Shown piece after piece: positions 31,182 to 38,246 of a stretch of 38,246 bases of DNA. Source of the DNA: CAILLO01 sp964579735 (lineage in GTDB: Bacteria; Bacillota; Clostridia; Saccharofermentanales; UBA5734); contig CAZOHH010000012.1 in assembly GCA_964579735.1 (NCBI GenBank), forward strand, positions 1 through 38,246, in the 5' to 3' direction. Within the stretch, counting starts at the first letter, position 1; each line of letters opens with the position of its first letter. The position numbers and the translations under genes were made by a program. The notes under the pieces were generated by a model. It saw nothing but the letters and a program-made list of their open reading frames with translations, had not been told where the DNA came from and did not search any database.

Positions 31182-31223
31182 GGTCGGAGATAGGGTCCGC
31201 CCGGGACCCGTGGGAGGCAGCAC

Positions 31224-32990
31224 GTGATTCAGCTCGATCCGACCCTTCGCAGATCCCTGACGGCGTTCCTTTCAGTCCTGCTGATCCTGGCCCTTGCAGG
31301 CTGCGGTCCTGCAGGAACCCCGACTCCGAGTCCGCTCCCGACCGCGACGCCGGAACCGACCGCGACCCCGACGCCCGTCGCGACGCCGACACCGGAACCG
31401 ACGCCGACCCCGACACCCGTGCCAGTCGTCGCCATCGATATCAAGTCGCTTTCCGGTTATGTCGCGCCCAAGGCCCAGTCGAACGGCTCTTATAAGAAGA
31501 CCTTCGCGGACGGTGGCACCATCACCTGGTGGGTGTATGGGAGCGGCAACAAGCTGGTGAAGGGGTACCAGGCCGAGACGCCCGTCGTCTTTGGCCCGTC
31601 CTCCGATTTCACCGTCGTGGAGGGCGTCCTGACGTTCCGCGGGAACAACTACCGGGATGCGCCGGCATGGGGTTCGGCCGACGTCTTGAACAAGAAGCTC
31701 ACGATCGTATGGGAAAAGACCATTGGCGCCGTCAGCGGCACGGGAAGCTATTGGCCCGGCTCCGGCTGGACTGGACAACCCCTGATCGTGCATTGGCCGG
31801 AAGAGACGCGCGAAGCGATGGGACTTTCGGCAGAGGCCAAGGCCAAGGACCTCGTCGAGGTGGTATACCCGGTCTTCGACGGGAAAATCTATTTCCTGGA
31901 CCTCGAGACGGGACTCCCCACGCGCGATCCGATCAAGGTAGGTTTCAGCTTCAAGGGGACCGGATCCGTCGACCCCAGGGGTTGGCCCTTCTTCTACGCC
32001 GGTCAGGGTCTCAACGACACGAACGGCACGATCGGCGCCTTCTTCTACCGGATGTTCGACCTGGTCCGGAACGAGCAGGTCTACGGCATCCCGGGGCTGG
32101 ACCCCGTCACATCGCGCGCCTGGGGTGCCTTCGACTCCTCGTCGCTGATCGACGCGAAGACCGGCATCCTCTTCGAACCGGGCGAGAACGGCGTCCTCTA
32201 CCGCACGGACCTCCATGCGGCGTTCGATGCGACGGCTGGCACCGCGTCGCTGGCGCCGGAGATCGTCAAGATGAACTACCGGGTCTCCTACCCGTCGTAT
32301 TACGGAATCGAGAGTTCCGCCGTCGGGTATCGGAATCTCGTGTACACCTCGGACAACGGGGGGCTCGTCCTTTGCACCGACATCAACTCGATGGAGCCGG
32401 TCTGGATGTTTTGGACCAAGGACGATTCGGATGCCACCATGGTGCTCGAGGAGACCGCAGACGGTCCCGTCCTCTACCAGGGCAATACGGTCGACAAGCG
32501 TCCCTCCAAACAGGGCACGACCGGCGACGACTGCAATCTCCGGAAGTTCGACGCGCTGACGGGCAAGGTCCTCTGGCAGTACGACGTCCATTGCGTCTAT
32601 GACTCCGTCCTCAATGGGGGGCTGCTCGCCACCCCGCTGGTCGGAAAGGACGACATCTCCGATCTCGTGATCTACAACATTGCGAAGACGACCGCCAGAT
32701 ACGCCGGCACGCTGCTCGCCCTCGACAAGGCGACGGGCAAGCCGGTCTGGACGCGCAAGCTCGACGCATACAGTTGGAGCTCCCCCATCGCGATCAAGGG
32801 AAAGGACGGCAAGTCGTACGGCATCTTCTGCGACTACAAAGGCGATATGCACCTGTTCGACCCGCGCACCGGCGAGGACCTGGACGTGATTTCGCTCGGC
32901 TTGAACGTGGAGTCTTCCCCGTCGGCCTACGACGACATGATCGTGGTCGGCTCCTACGCGAAGAAGATCTTCGGCATCCGGATCGACTAG
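31224..32990 (+). CDS. PQQ-like beta-propeller lipoprotein
   Basis: 588 residues from a GTG at 31224 with GGGAGG upstream. A signal peptide ends in the lipobox LALAGC (about residues 23-28), so the mature protein is a lipoprotein on the outer face of the membrane. A Thr/Pro spacer (about 32-68) leads to repeated beta-propeller blades (YFLDLETG, LVYTSDNGG, LRKFDALTGKVLWQYD, LLALDKATGKPVWTRKLD, MHLFDPRTGEDLD), as in PQQ-like or BamB-like domains. No PQQ enzyme residues recognised. Its partner is unknown; the NRAMP gene starts 1 bp after its stop. Confidence 0.9.
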   Translation: MIQLDPTLRRSLTAFLSVLLILALAGCGPAGTPTPSPLPTATPEPTATPTPVATPTPEPTPTPTPVPVVAIDIKSLSGYVAPKAQSNGSYKKTFADGGTITWWVYGSGNKLVKGYQAETPVVFGPSSDFTVVEGVLTFRGNNYRDAPAWGSADVLNKKLTIVWEKTIGAVSGTGSYWPGSGWTGQPLIVHWPEETREAMGLSAEAKAKDLVEVVYPVFDGKIYFLDLETGLPTRDPIKVGFSFKGTGSVDPRGWPFFYAGQGLNDTNGTIGAFFYRMFDLVRNEQVYGIPGLDPVTSRAWGAFDSSSLIDAKTGILFEPGENGVLYRTDLHAAFDATAGTASLAPEIVKMNYRVSYPSYYGIESSAVGYRNLVYTSDNGGLVLCTDINSMEPVWMFWTKDDSDATMVLEETADGPVLYQGNTVDKRPSKQGTTGDDCNLRKFDALTGKVLWQYDVHCVYDSVLNGGLLATPLVGKDDISDLVIYNIAKTTARYAGTLLALDKATGKPVWTRKLDAYSWSSPIAIKGKDGKSYGIFCDYKGDMHLFDPRTGEDLDVISLGLNVESSPSAYDDMIVVGSYAKKIFGIRID

Positions 32991-32991
32991 C

Positions 32992-34302
32992 ATGAGCAGC
33001 GGCGCACCCGAAGGGAAACCGGACAGGAAGGGACTCCTCGCGCGATTCGCACAGGAGGACCGACCGCACGACCTTCGACAGCGAGCCGCCGAGATCCTGC
33101 GCTACCTCGGCCCCGGACTCCTCGTCACGGTCGGATTCATAGACCCTGGAAACTGGGCCGCCAACGTCTCGGCCGGCGCAGACTTCGGATACCGGATGCT
33201 CTGGATGGTCACCCTGTCCACGCTCATGCTGATCCTGCTCCAGCACAATGCAGCGCACCTTGGCATCGCGACCGGCAACTGTCTGGCCGAGTCCGCCGCG
33301 ATCCACTTGAAACGGAGATTCTCGACTCCCATCCTCGGATCCGCTGTGCTCGCCGCAGCCGCGACAGCCTATGCGGAGCTCCTTGGCGGGGCGCTCGCCC
33401 TCCAGATGCTGTTCGGCATCCCCGTACGGATCGGGGCTCTCCTCGTGCTCGCGCTCGTCGCCGTCATGCTGCTCACGAACTCCTACAAGCGCGTGGAGCG
33501 GTGGATCATCGGCTTCGTCTCGCTGATCGGCCTATCCTTCCTGGTGCAGATGTTCCTGTCGCCCATAGACTGGGGCAGCGCCGCCGTCGGCTGGGTCACC
33601 CCCGCCATCCCGGCCGGTTCCATGCCGATCCTCATGAGCGTGCTGGGCGCGGTCGTCATGCCGCACAATCTGTTCCTTCATTCGGAGATCATCCAGAGCC
33701 GCAAGTGGAACTTGAAGGACAAGAAGGTCATCGAGCGCCAGCTGAAGTTCGAGTTCCTCGACACGCTGTTCTCCATGTCGGTCGGCTGGGCCATCAACAG
33801 CGCGATGATCCTGCTCGCCGCCTCGACCTTCTTCGTAAATGGAATCCACGTCACGGAACTCGCCCAGGCGCAGAAGATGCTCGAACCTCTCCTCGGCCCC
33901 GCCTCGGCGATTCTCTTCGCGGTCGCCCTCCTCTTCTCGGGCTTCTCTTCCTCGATCACGGCCGGGATGGCCAGCGGCTCCATCTTCGCCGGCTTCTTCA
34001 AGGAACCCTACGATGCCGGGGACAAGCATAGCCGCACCGGAATGCTCCTCGCCTTCGTCCCCGCGACGCTGCTGATCCTCGTGACGGGAGACCCGTTCAA
34101 GGGGCTGGTCCTCTCCCAGATGCTGCTCAGCATCCAGCTGCCCATCACGATCTTCCTGCAGATCCGGCTCACCTCCTCCCGGAAGGTGATGGGGGACTAC
34201 TGCAATTCCCGGACCGACAATATCCTGCTCTGGGCATGCGGACTGGTTGTAACGGGTCTGAACGTGATGCTGCTCCAGGAACTCGTCTCGGCTGTGTTCT
34301 AG
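32992..34302 (+). CDS. mntH: NRAMP family divalent metal transporter
   Basis: 436 residues with about eleven membrane helices. The metal-binding motifs of Mn/Fe NRAMP transporters are intact: DPGN in helix 1 (GFIDPGNWAAN) and MPHNLFLHS in helix 6. It imports Mn2+ or Fe2+ with protons. It begins 1 bp after the propeller lipoprotein, so the two are surely co-transcribed. A hydrophilic N-terminal extension of about 35 residues precedes helix 1. No MntR-like box was identified. Confidence 0.94.
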   Translation: MSSGAPEGKPDRKGLLARFAQEDRPHDLRQRAAEILRYLGPGLLVTVGFIDPGNWAANVSAGADFGYRMLWMVTLSTLMLILLQHNAAHLGIATGNCLAESAAIHLKRRFSTPILGSAVLAAAATAYAELLGGALALQMLFGIPVRIGALLVLALVAVMLLTNSYKRVERWIIGFVSLIGLSFLVQMFLSPIDWGSAAVGWVTPAIPAGSMPILMSVLGAVVMPHNLFLHSEIIQSRKWNLKDKKVIERQLKFEFLDTLFSMSVGWAINSAMILLAASTFFVNGIHVTELAQAQKMLEPLLGPASAILFAVALLFSGFSSSITAGMASGSIFAGFFKEPYDAGDKHSRTGMLLAFVPATLLILVTGDPFKGLVLSQMLLSIQLPITIFLQIRLTSSRKVMGDYCNSRTDNILLWACGLVVTGLNVMLLQELVSAVF

Positions 34303-34307
34303 AGACC

Positions 34308-34329
34308 TCACACTCCCATCACACGACAG
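34308..34329 (+). promoter_or_regulatory. 11-bp direct repeat upstream of the response regulator (site C)
   Basis: TCACACTCCCA (34308-34318) followed directly by TCACACGACAG (34319-34329). It lies between mntH and the response regulator gene and shares TCAC and the 11-bp phase with the repeats at 18151, 36571 and 36670. Autoregulation is inference. Confidence 0.4.
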
Positions 34330-34378
34330 GAGTACGATGGCCTCAGAAGCACGAAACGAACGAGGAGGCGCGAAGCCG

Positions 34379-35059
34379 ATGAAACGCACGACAGTCCTGG
34401 TGGTCGATGACGAGGAACGGATCCGCAAGTTGGTCGGGGACTTCCTCCGCAATCGCGGATTCGCGGTCGAGGAAGCTTCGGACGGCCGGGAAGCATTGAA
34501 GGCATTCCTCGATCACCCCGAGCGCATCGACCTGTGCATCCTGGACGTGATGATGCCTCCGCCGGACGGCTGGTCGGTCCTGAAGGCCATTCGGACGGAC
34601 CACCGGACTCCGGTGCTCATGCTGACCGCCAAGGCCGGCGAATACGACCAGCTAGAAGGCTTCGCCCTGGGCGCGGACGACTATGTCACGAAGCCCTTCT
34701 CTCCTGGACTCCTGGTCGCACGCGTCGAGGCCCTGCTTCGCCGCAGCGCGCCATCCGCCGAGGCGCCGACGGAATTCGACGGCATCCGCATCGACGAGCC
34801 GGGACACACCATCTACCTCGACGGGAAGCGTCTGGAACTCACTCCCAAGGAGTACGACCTCCTCCTGTACCTCTATGAAAACGGTGGCATCGCGCTCTCC
34901 CGCGAAAGGCTGCTGTCCGCGGTCTGGAACTACGACTTCTACGGCGACCTGCGCACCGTCGACACCCACGTCAAGCAGCTCCGCGCCAAGCTCGGAACGC
35001 GCGGCGAGCGGATCCGCACCATCCGCGGCATCGGCTACAGCCTGGAGGTCGAAGCGTGA
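34379..35059 (+). CDS. OmpR/PhoB-type response regulator
   Basis: 226 residues. The receiver domain has the acidic pair VVDDE (D10, D11), the phosphoacceptor D56 (CILDVMM), the T/A site (LMLTAKA) and K in YVTKPF. The C-terminal winged helix has ELTPKEYDLLLYLYENGG and RTVDTHVKQLRAKLG. The ATG at 34379 is 10 nt after GAGGAGG and begins the usual N-terminus; an upstream in-frame ATG at 34337 also has a partial site. It overlaps the sensor kinase gene by 4 nt. Confidence 0.96.
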   Translation: MKRTTVLVVDDEERIRKLVGDFLRNRGFAVEEASDGREALKAFLDHPERIDLCILDVMMPPPDGWSVLKAIRTDHRTPVLMLTAKAGEYDQLEGFALGADDYVTKPFSPGLLVARVEALLRRSAPSAEAPTEFDGIRIDEPGHTIYLDGKRLELTPKEYDLLLYLYENGGIALSRERLLSAVWNYDFYGDLRTVDTHVKQLRAKLGTRGERIRTIRGIGYSLEVEA

Positions 35060-36567
35060 AGCATTCCCTTCGGTTCCGGCTCTTCGGGACGACGACGGCG
35101 CTGATGCTCGCCTTCGTCGTCATCACGCTGGTGCTCAATTCCGTTCTGCTTCAGCCCTTCTATATCCAGAAGAAGACGGACACCCTTCAGACCGTCTATG
35201 TGAAGGTCGTCGCCTCGCTATCCGAGAATGAATCCACGCGATCGCTCGCCCTGGAGAAGCTGGAGAACGACCTCGGCGTCTTCATCTCCATCGCGGACAA
35301 GAACCTGGAACGGATCTACGGCACGCGGCCGACGCAGGGAACTCTACCCGGGGTCATCGGCTTGCCGACCTCTTCGGCAACCGACGGGCATGGGGGTTTC
35401 GGAATCTCCGATGACCGCCAGATCCGAGAGAACCTGGCCCTTTTTACCGCGGTCCCGACCATCTCGCGCTGGAACGACACCCGCACCGCCGCCACCTTCC
35501 TCTCCCTCTCCGGCAAGGTCGAGGATGAGGATGGGTCCGTCACCTACATTCTCCTGCGCACATCCATCCAGCAGCTTCGCGACAGCGCCGCGATCGCGAA
35601 CGATTTCTTCCTGCTCGTCGGACTCGTGACCATCCTGCTGGGAGGTCTATTCGCCTTCCTGTTCGCTCGGAACATCACGCGGCCCGTCCTTGAGATCAAC
35701 CGCACAGCCAAGGCCATGGCGGTGCTCGACTTCTCCCACAAGGTCGACGTGCGCACGGATGACGAGGTCGGCGAGTTGGGCCAGAGCGTCAATTCCCTAT
35801 CCACACAGTTGGAGAAGGCCATCACGGAGCTGCGCGATGCCAACCGGGAGCTGCAGCTGGACATCGAGCGCAAGGACCGGATCGACAAGCTGCGCAAGGA
35901 ATTCGTCTCCAACGTTTCCCACGAGCTGAAGACGCCCATCTCCCTGATCCTCGGGTACGCCGAAGGCCTGAAGGTGCGCGTCAACGAGACCGAGAAGGAC
36001 ATGTACTGCGACGTCATCGTGGACGAGGCCCGGCAGATGAACCGCATCGTGGTCCGCCTGCTCGATCTGGCGCAACTGGACGCGGGCGAAGTCCGCCTCG
36101 ACCGGACCGTCTTCTCCGTCAAGGCGCTCGTCGAGCGCGGGCTGGAGCGGTATGCCCTGACGCTGCGCGACGCGGGCGTGACGGCTTCGGCTTCAGGACC
36201 CGACCTCAACCTGTATGCCGACGAGGGCCGCGTCGAACAGGCCCTCGACAACTACCTCACCAACGCCATCCACTACGTCGGCGGCGACAAGCGGATCGAG
36301 GTCGGCTGGGCGGAAAAGGACGGCCAGGTGCGGGTTTCCGTATTCAACAGCGGCGACGGCATCCCCGAGAGTTCGCTCCCCCGCGTGTGGGAGAGCTTCT
36401 ACAAGGTCGACGCTTCGCGCACCCGCACCTACGGTGGCACCGGCCTCGGCCTGCATATCGTCCAATCCGTCCTCCACACCCACGGGGGAACCTGTGGTGT
36501 CGACAACGTACCCGGTGGAGTGACGTTCTGGTTCGAGCTTCCCGTGGGGGCGGAGCAGGCAGGGTAG
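35056..36567 (+). CDS. Sensor histidine kinase
   Basis: 503 residues. Membrane helix 1 (about 11-34), an extracytoplasmic sensor region (about 35-185), helix 2 (about 186-206), HAMP (NITRPVLEINRTAKAMAVLDF), a coiled linker, HisKA with phosphorylated H289 (VSHELKTP), and an HATPase domain (N box NYLTNAIHYV, G1 NSGDGIP, G2 GGTGLGLHIV). The GTG start overlaps the regulator stop (GTGA). The stimulus is unknown; the position next to a MacA-like pump suggests cell-envelope or drug sensing. Confidence 0.96.
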   Translation: MKHSLRFRLFGTTTALMLAFVVITLVLNSVLLQPFYIQKKTDTLQTVYVKVVASLSENESTRSLALEKLENDLGVFISIADKNLERIYGTRPTQGTLPGVIGLPTSSATDGHGGFGISDDRQIRENLALFTAVPTISRWNDTRTAATFLSLSGKVEDEDGSVTYILLRTSIQQLRDSAAIANDFFLLVGLVTILLGGLFAFLFARNITRPVLEINRTAKAMAVLDFSHKVDVRTDDEVGELGQSVNSLSTQLEKAITELRDANRELQLDIERKDRIDKLRKEFVSNVSHELKTPISLILGYAEGLKVRVNETEKDMYCDVIVDEARQMNRIVVRLLDLAQLDAGEVRLDRTVFSVKALVERGLERYALTLRDAGVTASASGPDLNLYADEGRVEQALDNYLTNAIHYVGGDKRIEVGWAEKDGQVRVSVFNSGDGIPESSLPRVWESFYKVDASRTRTYGGTGLGLHIVQSVLHTHGGTCGVDNVPGGVTFWFELPVGAEQAG

Positions 36568-36570
36568 CCA

Positions 36571-36592
36571 TCACGAAACTCTCACGAAACGC
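36571..36592 (+). promoter_or_regulatory. 11-bp direct repeat after the kinase gene (site B)
   Basis: TCACGAAACTC (36571-36581) and TCACGAAACGC (36582-36592) are directly adjacent and differ at one position. They lie between the kinase stop and its terminator. Confidence 0.45.
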
Positions 36593-36605
36593 TCAACTTT
36601 GAAAT

Positions 36606-36633
36606 GCGCCTCGGAAATCTCCGGGGCGCTTTT
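36606..36633 (+). terminator. Terminator of the two-component operon
   Basis: GCGCCTCGGA pairs with TCCGGGGCGC (one G-T wobble) around an AATC loop; TTTT follows. Confidence 0.9.
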
Positions 36634-36669
36634 CATTTCATACATAGTTCCGGTTTGGGTGCGTGAATC

Positions 36670-36705
36670 TTCACAACTAGGGCACAGAATCGATTTGGAT
36701 AGGAT
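36670..36705 (+). promoter_or_regulatory. Candidate activated promoter of the adaptor operon (site D)
   Basis: TTCACA (36670-36675) and GGCACA (36681-36686) are 11 bp apart; TAGGAT (36700-36705) may be the -10 box. No good -35 hexamer is present, as expected for an OmpR-type activated promoter. A perfect inverted repeat GTGAATCTTCAC (36663-36674) overlaps the first half site. Confidence 0.4.
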
Positions 36706-36749
36706 CTGAAGCATCATCCACGCCAAGGAATCCAAAGGGGGAAACAACC

Positions 36750-38135
36750 ATGGGAATCGGAACGGGGATAGGGAAGACTGCGCTGGGGATCGGACTTGTC
36801 CTGATGGTAGGACTTTCCGGCTGCACCTCGGAAGTGACATCCACGACGACGAAGATCAGCACGCAGACCGTCAAGCTCGGGGACCTGCAGATCGGTCTGT
36901 ATGCGGACGGAAGGGTTTCGGTGCCCTATACGGAGGCCGATTTCGAAGTCTCCGGCAGGGTGGAGGCCATCCTGGTCACAGTCGGGCAATTCGTCGAGGC
37001 TGGAGACCTCCTCGCTGAGCTGGACGACACGGACCTGGTGGCCGCAGCAGCGCAGTCGAAGCGTGACCTCGACAAGGCGCAGGCGGCATATGACGATGCC
37101 GTCGCATCCAGGACGTATGCGCTGGCTACCGAGCGCATCCGCCTGAATTCCCTTTATGCGAAGACGCAGGTGGTGTTCGATGACGAAGACCTCCAGAAGG
37201 CCATTTCCGATGCGGATATCCGGGTCGACGATCGGACCGAGGAGCAGGTCGAAGCCCAGACGGCCTACGATCTTGCACTGGGAACCGGCTCGCCAACGGA
37301 CATCGCAGCGGCTCTCAAGTCGCTCGAGTCCGCCGAAGCGGCCTTGGACCTCGCTTCCCTGGGGCTTGCGAACGCTAAGGAGAACCTAGAGGATGCTCTG
37401 GTCAAGTTCGCGTCCGACGACTCGACCGCATCGGAGAACTACCAGCTGGAAAAGCTGAAGTACGACAACCTCGTCGATTCGACGCTCTCCGTGTCCAACG
37501 CCGAGTACAACCTCACCTCGGCTTTGGAGAAGTTCGCGACTGCGGAGCAAAGCGTCGCCCTTTCGAAACTGTACGCGCCGTCAGCCGGCAAGGTGATCGA
37601 CCTCCCCTACGCGGTCGGCTCGTATGTGGTCGCCCGCAGTCCGTCCGACTCCAGCACCACGACGGTCCACTTCGCCACACTGACCGATCCCGGCGTCGTG
37701 TACCTGACGGCCAGCATCACGGAAGGCGACGTTTCCGGGCTCGAGGTCGGACAACCCTTCAAGGCGACGGTCGATGCGCTCTCGCTGGCGAATGTCGCAG
37801 GCCAGGTCTCCACCATCAGCTCGATTCCGAAGATCGACAACACCGGCATCGTGTCCTTCTCCGTGACGAGTCTCGTCGCGGCGCCCGACGAGAGGCTCCT
37901 CAACGGGATGTCCGTATTCGTCACCTACTTGAAGAAGGAGAAGCTCGACATCCTGCTCGTCTCCAACAAGGCCATCTTCCTGGAAGACGGGCAGCAGTAC
38001 GTCATGCTTCAGAAGACCGACGGCAGTTTCGAAAAGCGTGCGGTCACGGCCGGGCTGACCAACGGCACCGTCAGTGAGATCGTCGAAGGCCTGGCCGCAG
38101 GGGACATCGTCGCGACGAGCGGAGTCAACCCATGA
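36750..38135 (+). CDS. MacA-like membrane fusion (adaptor) lipoprotein
   Basis: 461 residues. The signal peptide ends in the lipobox GLSGC (about residue 25). A biotinyl-lipoyl-like half (VSGRVEAILVTVGQFVEAGDLLAELDD), a long alpha-helical hairpin (about 90-265), the second lipoyl half (LYAPSAGKVIDLPYAVGSYV) and beta-barrel and membrane-proximal domains follow the HlyD/MacA order. It would link an ABC permease to an export path. AAAGGGGG precedes the ATG. Its stop overlaps the next start (ATGA). Confidence 0.93.
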   Translation: MGIGTGIGKTALGIGLVLMVGLSGCTSEVTSTTTKISTQTVKLGDLQIGLYADGRVSVPYTEADFEVSGRVEAILVTVGQFVEAGDLLAELDDTDLVAAAAQSKRDLDKAQAAYDDAVASRTYALATERIRLNSLYAKTQVVFDDEDLQKAISDADIRVDDRTEEQVEAQTAYDLALGTGSPTDIAAALKSLESAEAALDLASLGLANAKENLEDALVKFASDDSTASENYQLEKLKYDNLVDSTLSVSNAEYNLTSALEKFATAEQSVALSKLYAPSAGKVIDLPYAVGSYVVARSPSDSSTTTVHFATLTDPGVVYLTASITEGDVSGLEVGQPFKATVDALSLANVAGQVSTISSIPKIDNTGIVSFSVTSLVAAPDERLLNGMSVFVTYLKKEKLDILLVSNKAIFLEDGQQYVMLQKTDGSFEKRAVTAGLTNGTVSEIVEGLAAGDIVATSGVNP

Positions 38136-38246
38136 GTGCGCTGGAGATTCTACGATCCGTCTTCATCAGCCTGGCTTCGAACCGGTTCCGCGTCTTCCTG
38201 ACTTCGCTGGGCATCATCATCGGGACCTTCACCATCATCCTGGTCG
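38132..38246 (+). CDS. ABC transporter permease, MacB/FtsX type (5' part only)
   Basis: The first 38 residues are in the window: MSALEILRSVFISLASNRFR, then a membrane segment with SLGIIIGTFTIILV. This is the standard N-terminus of MacB-type permeases (small cytoplasmic helix, then helix 1 before the large extracytoplasmic domain). It overlaps the adaptor gene by 4 nt, and the window ends here. Confidence 0.85.
   Translation, partial: MSALEILRSVFISLASNRFRVFLTSLGIIIGTFTIILV

Noticed and set aside
31193..31208. GGGTCC/GGACCC hairpin as a terminator of the dioxygenase gene
   Set aside because: No T run follows, and it lies downstream of the candidate promoter of the lipoprotein gene, so it is more likely leader structure.
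31272..32993. 573-codon minus-strand open frame opposite the propeller lipoprotein
   Set aside because: Low-complexity shadow translation rich in Arg/Asp/Val; no ribosome-binding site seen and the sense strand has clear propeller blades and a lipobox.

Overview
The window is 38.2 kb of GC-rich, densely coded bacterial DNA. The gene content points to an uncultured high-GC member of the Clostridia (Bacillota). The evidence is the rplU-prp-rpmA-obgE order with an L27 that carries the Firmicutes-type cleavable N-terminus, two uncharacterised families I associate with Clostridia (DUF4364 and DUF5685), tandem rubrerythrins, and a rubredoxin plus flavodiiron protein pair. A run of exactly 100 N (20015-20114) marks a scaffold gap, so linkage and distance across that point are not proven. 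The taxonomic call is inference; no rRNA is present.

Left part (1-20014): a small glycine-rich zinc-ribbon protein; a ribosomal and GTPase operon behind a near-consensus promoter and an L21 leader (rplU, prp, rpmA, obgE, yhbY); rubredoxin and flavodiiron protein (oxygen and NO detoxification); a DUF4364 protein; pgi followed by a large membrane protein; a small multidrug-export family protein; an alpha/beta hydrolase divergent from a ROK regulator, with two abutting 13-bp palindromes over the -10 box; a methyltransferase; an unknown membrane protein; ligA; gltX-glnS on the minus strand; and a poorly understood trio of DUF5685 protein, J-domain protein with a cysteine-packed tail, and membrane protein, the last cut by the gap.

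Right part (20115-38246): a serine-type D-Ala-D-Ala carboxypeptidase homologue that has lost all three catalytic motifs; an AraC regulator divergent from galT-galE; an rRNA-methyltransferase-like gene, an RluA-type pseudouridine synthase and a SanA/YdcF-like protein in the same direction; two tandem rubrerythrins; tRNA-Pro(UGG); a small orphan gene; an MFS exporter divergent from a YgiD-type dioxygenase; a PQQ-like beta-propeller lipoprotein with an NRAMP transporter; an OmpR-type two-component system; and a MacA-like adaptor with the start of its ABC permease.

The least explained items are the DUF5685/J-domain trio, the catalytically dead carboxypeptidase, the ROK double operator, and a set of 11-bp-spaced TCAC direct repeats upstream of the response regulator, the adaptor operon and the DUF5685 gene. 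These repeats could define a small regulon.
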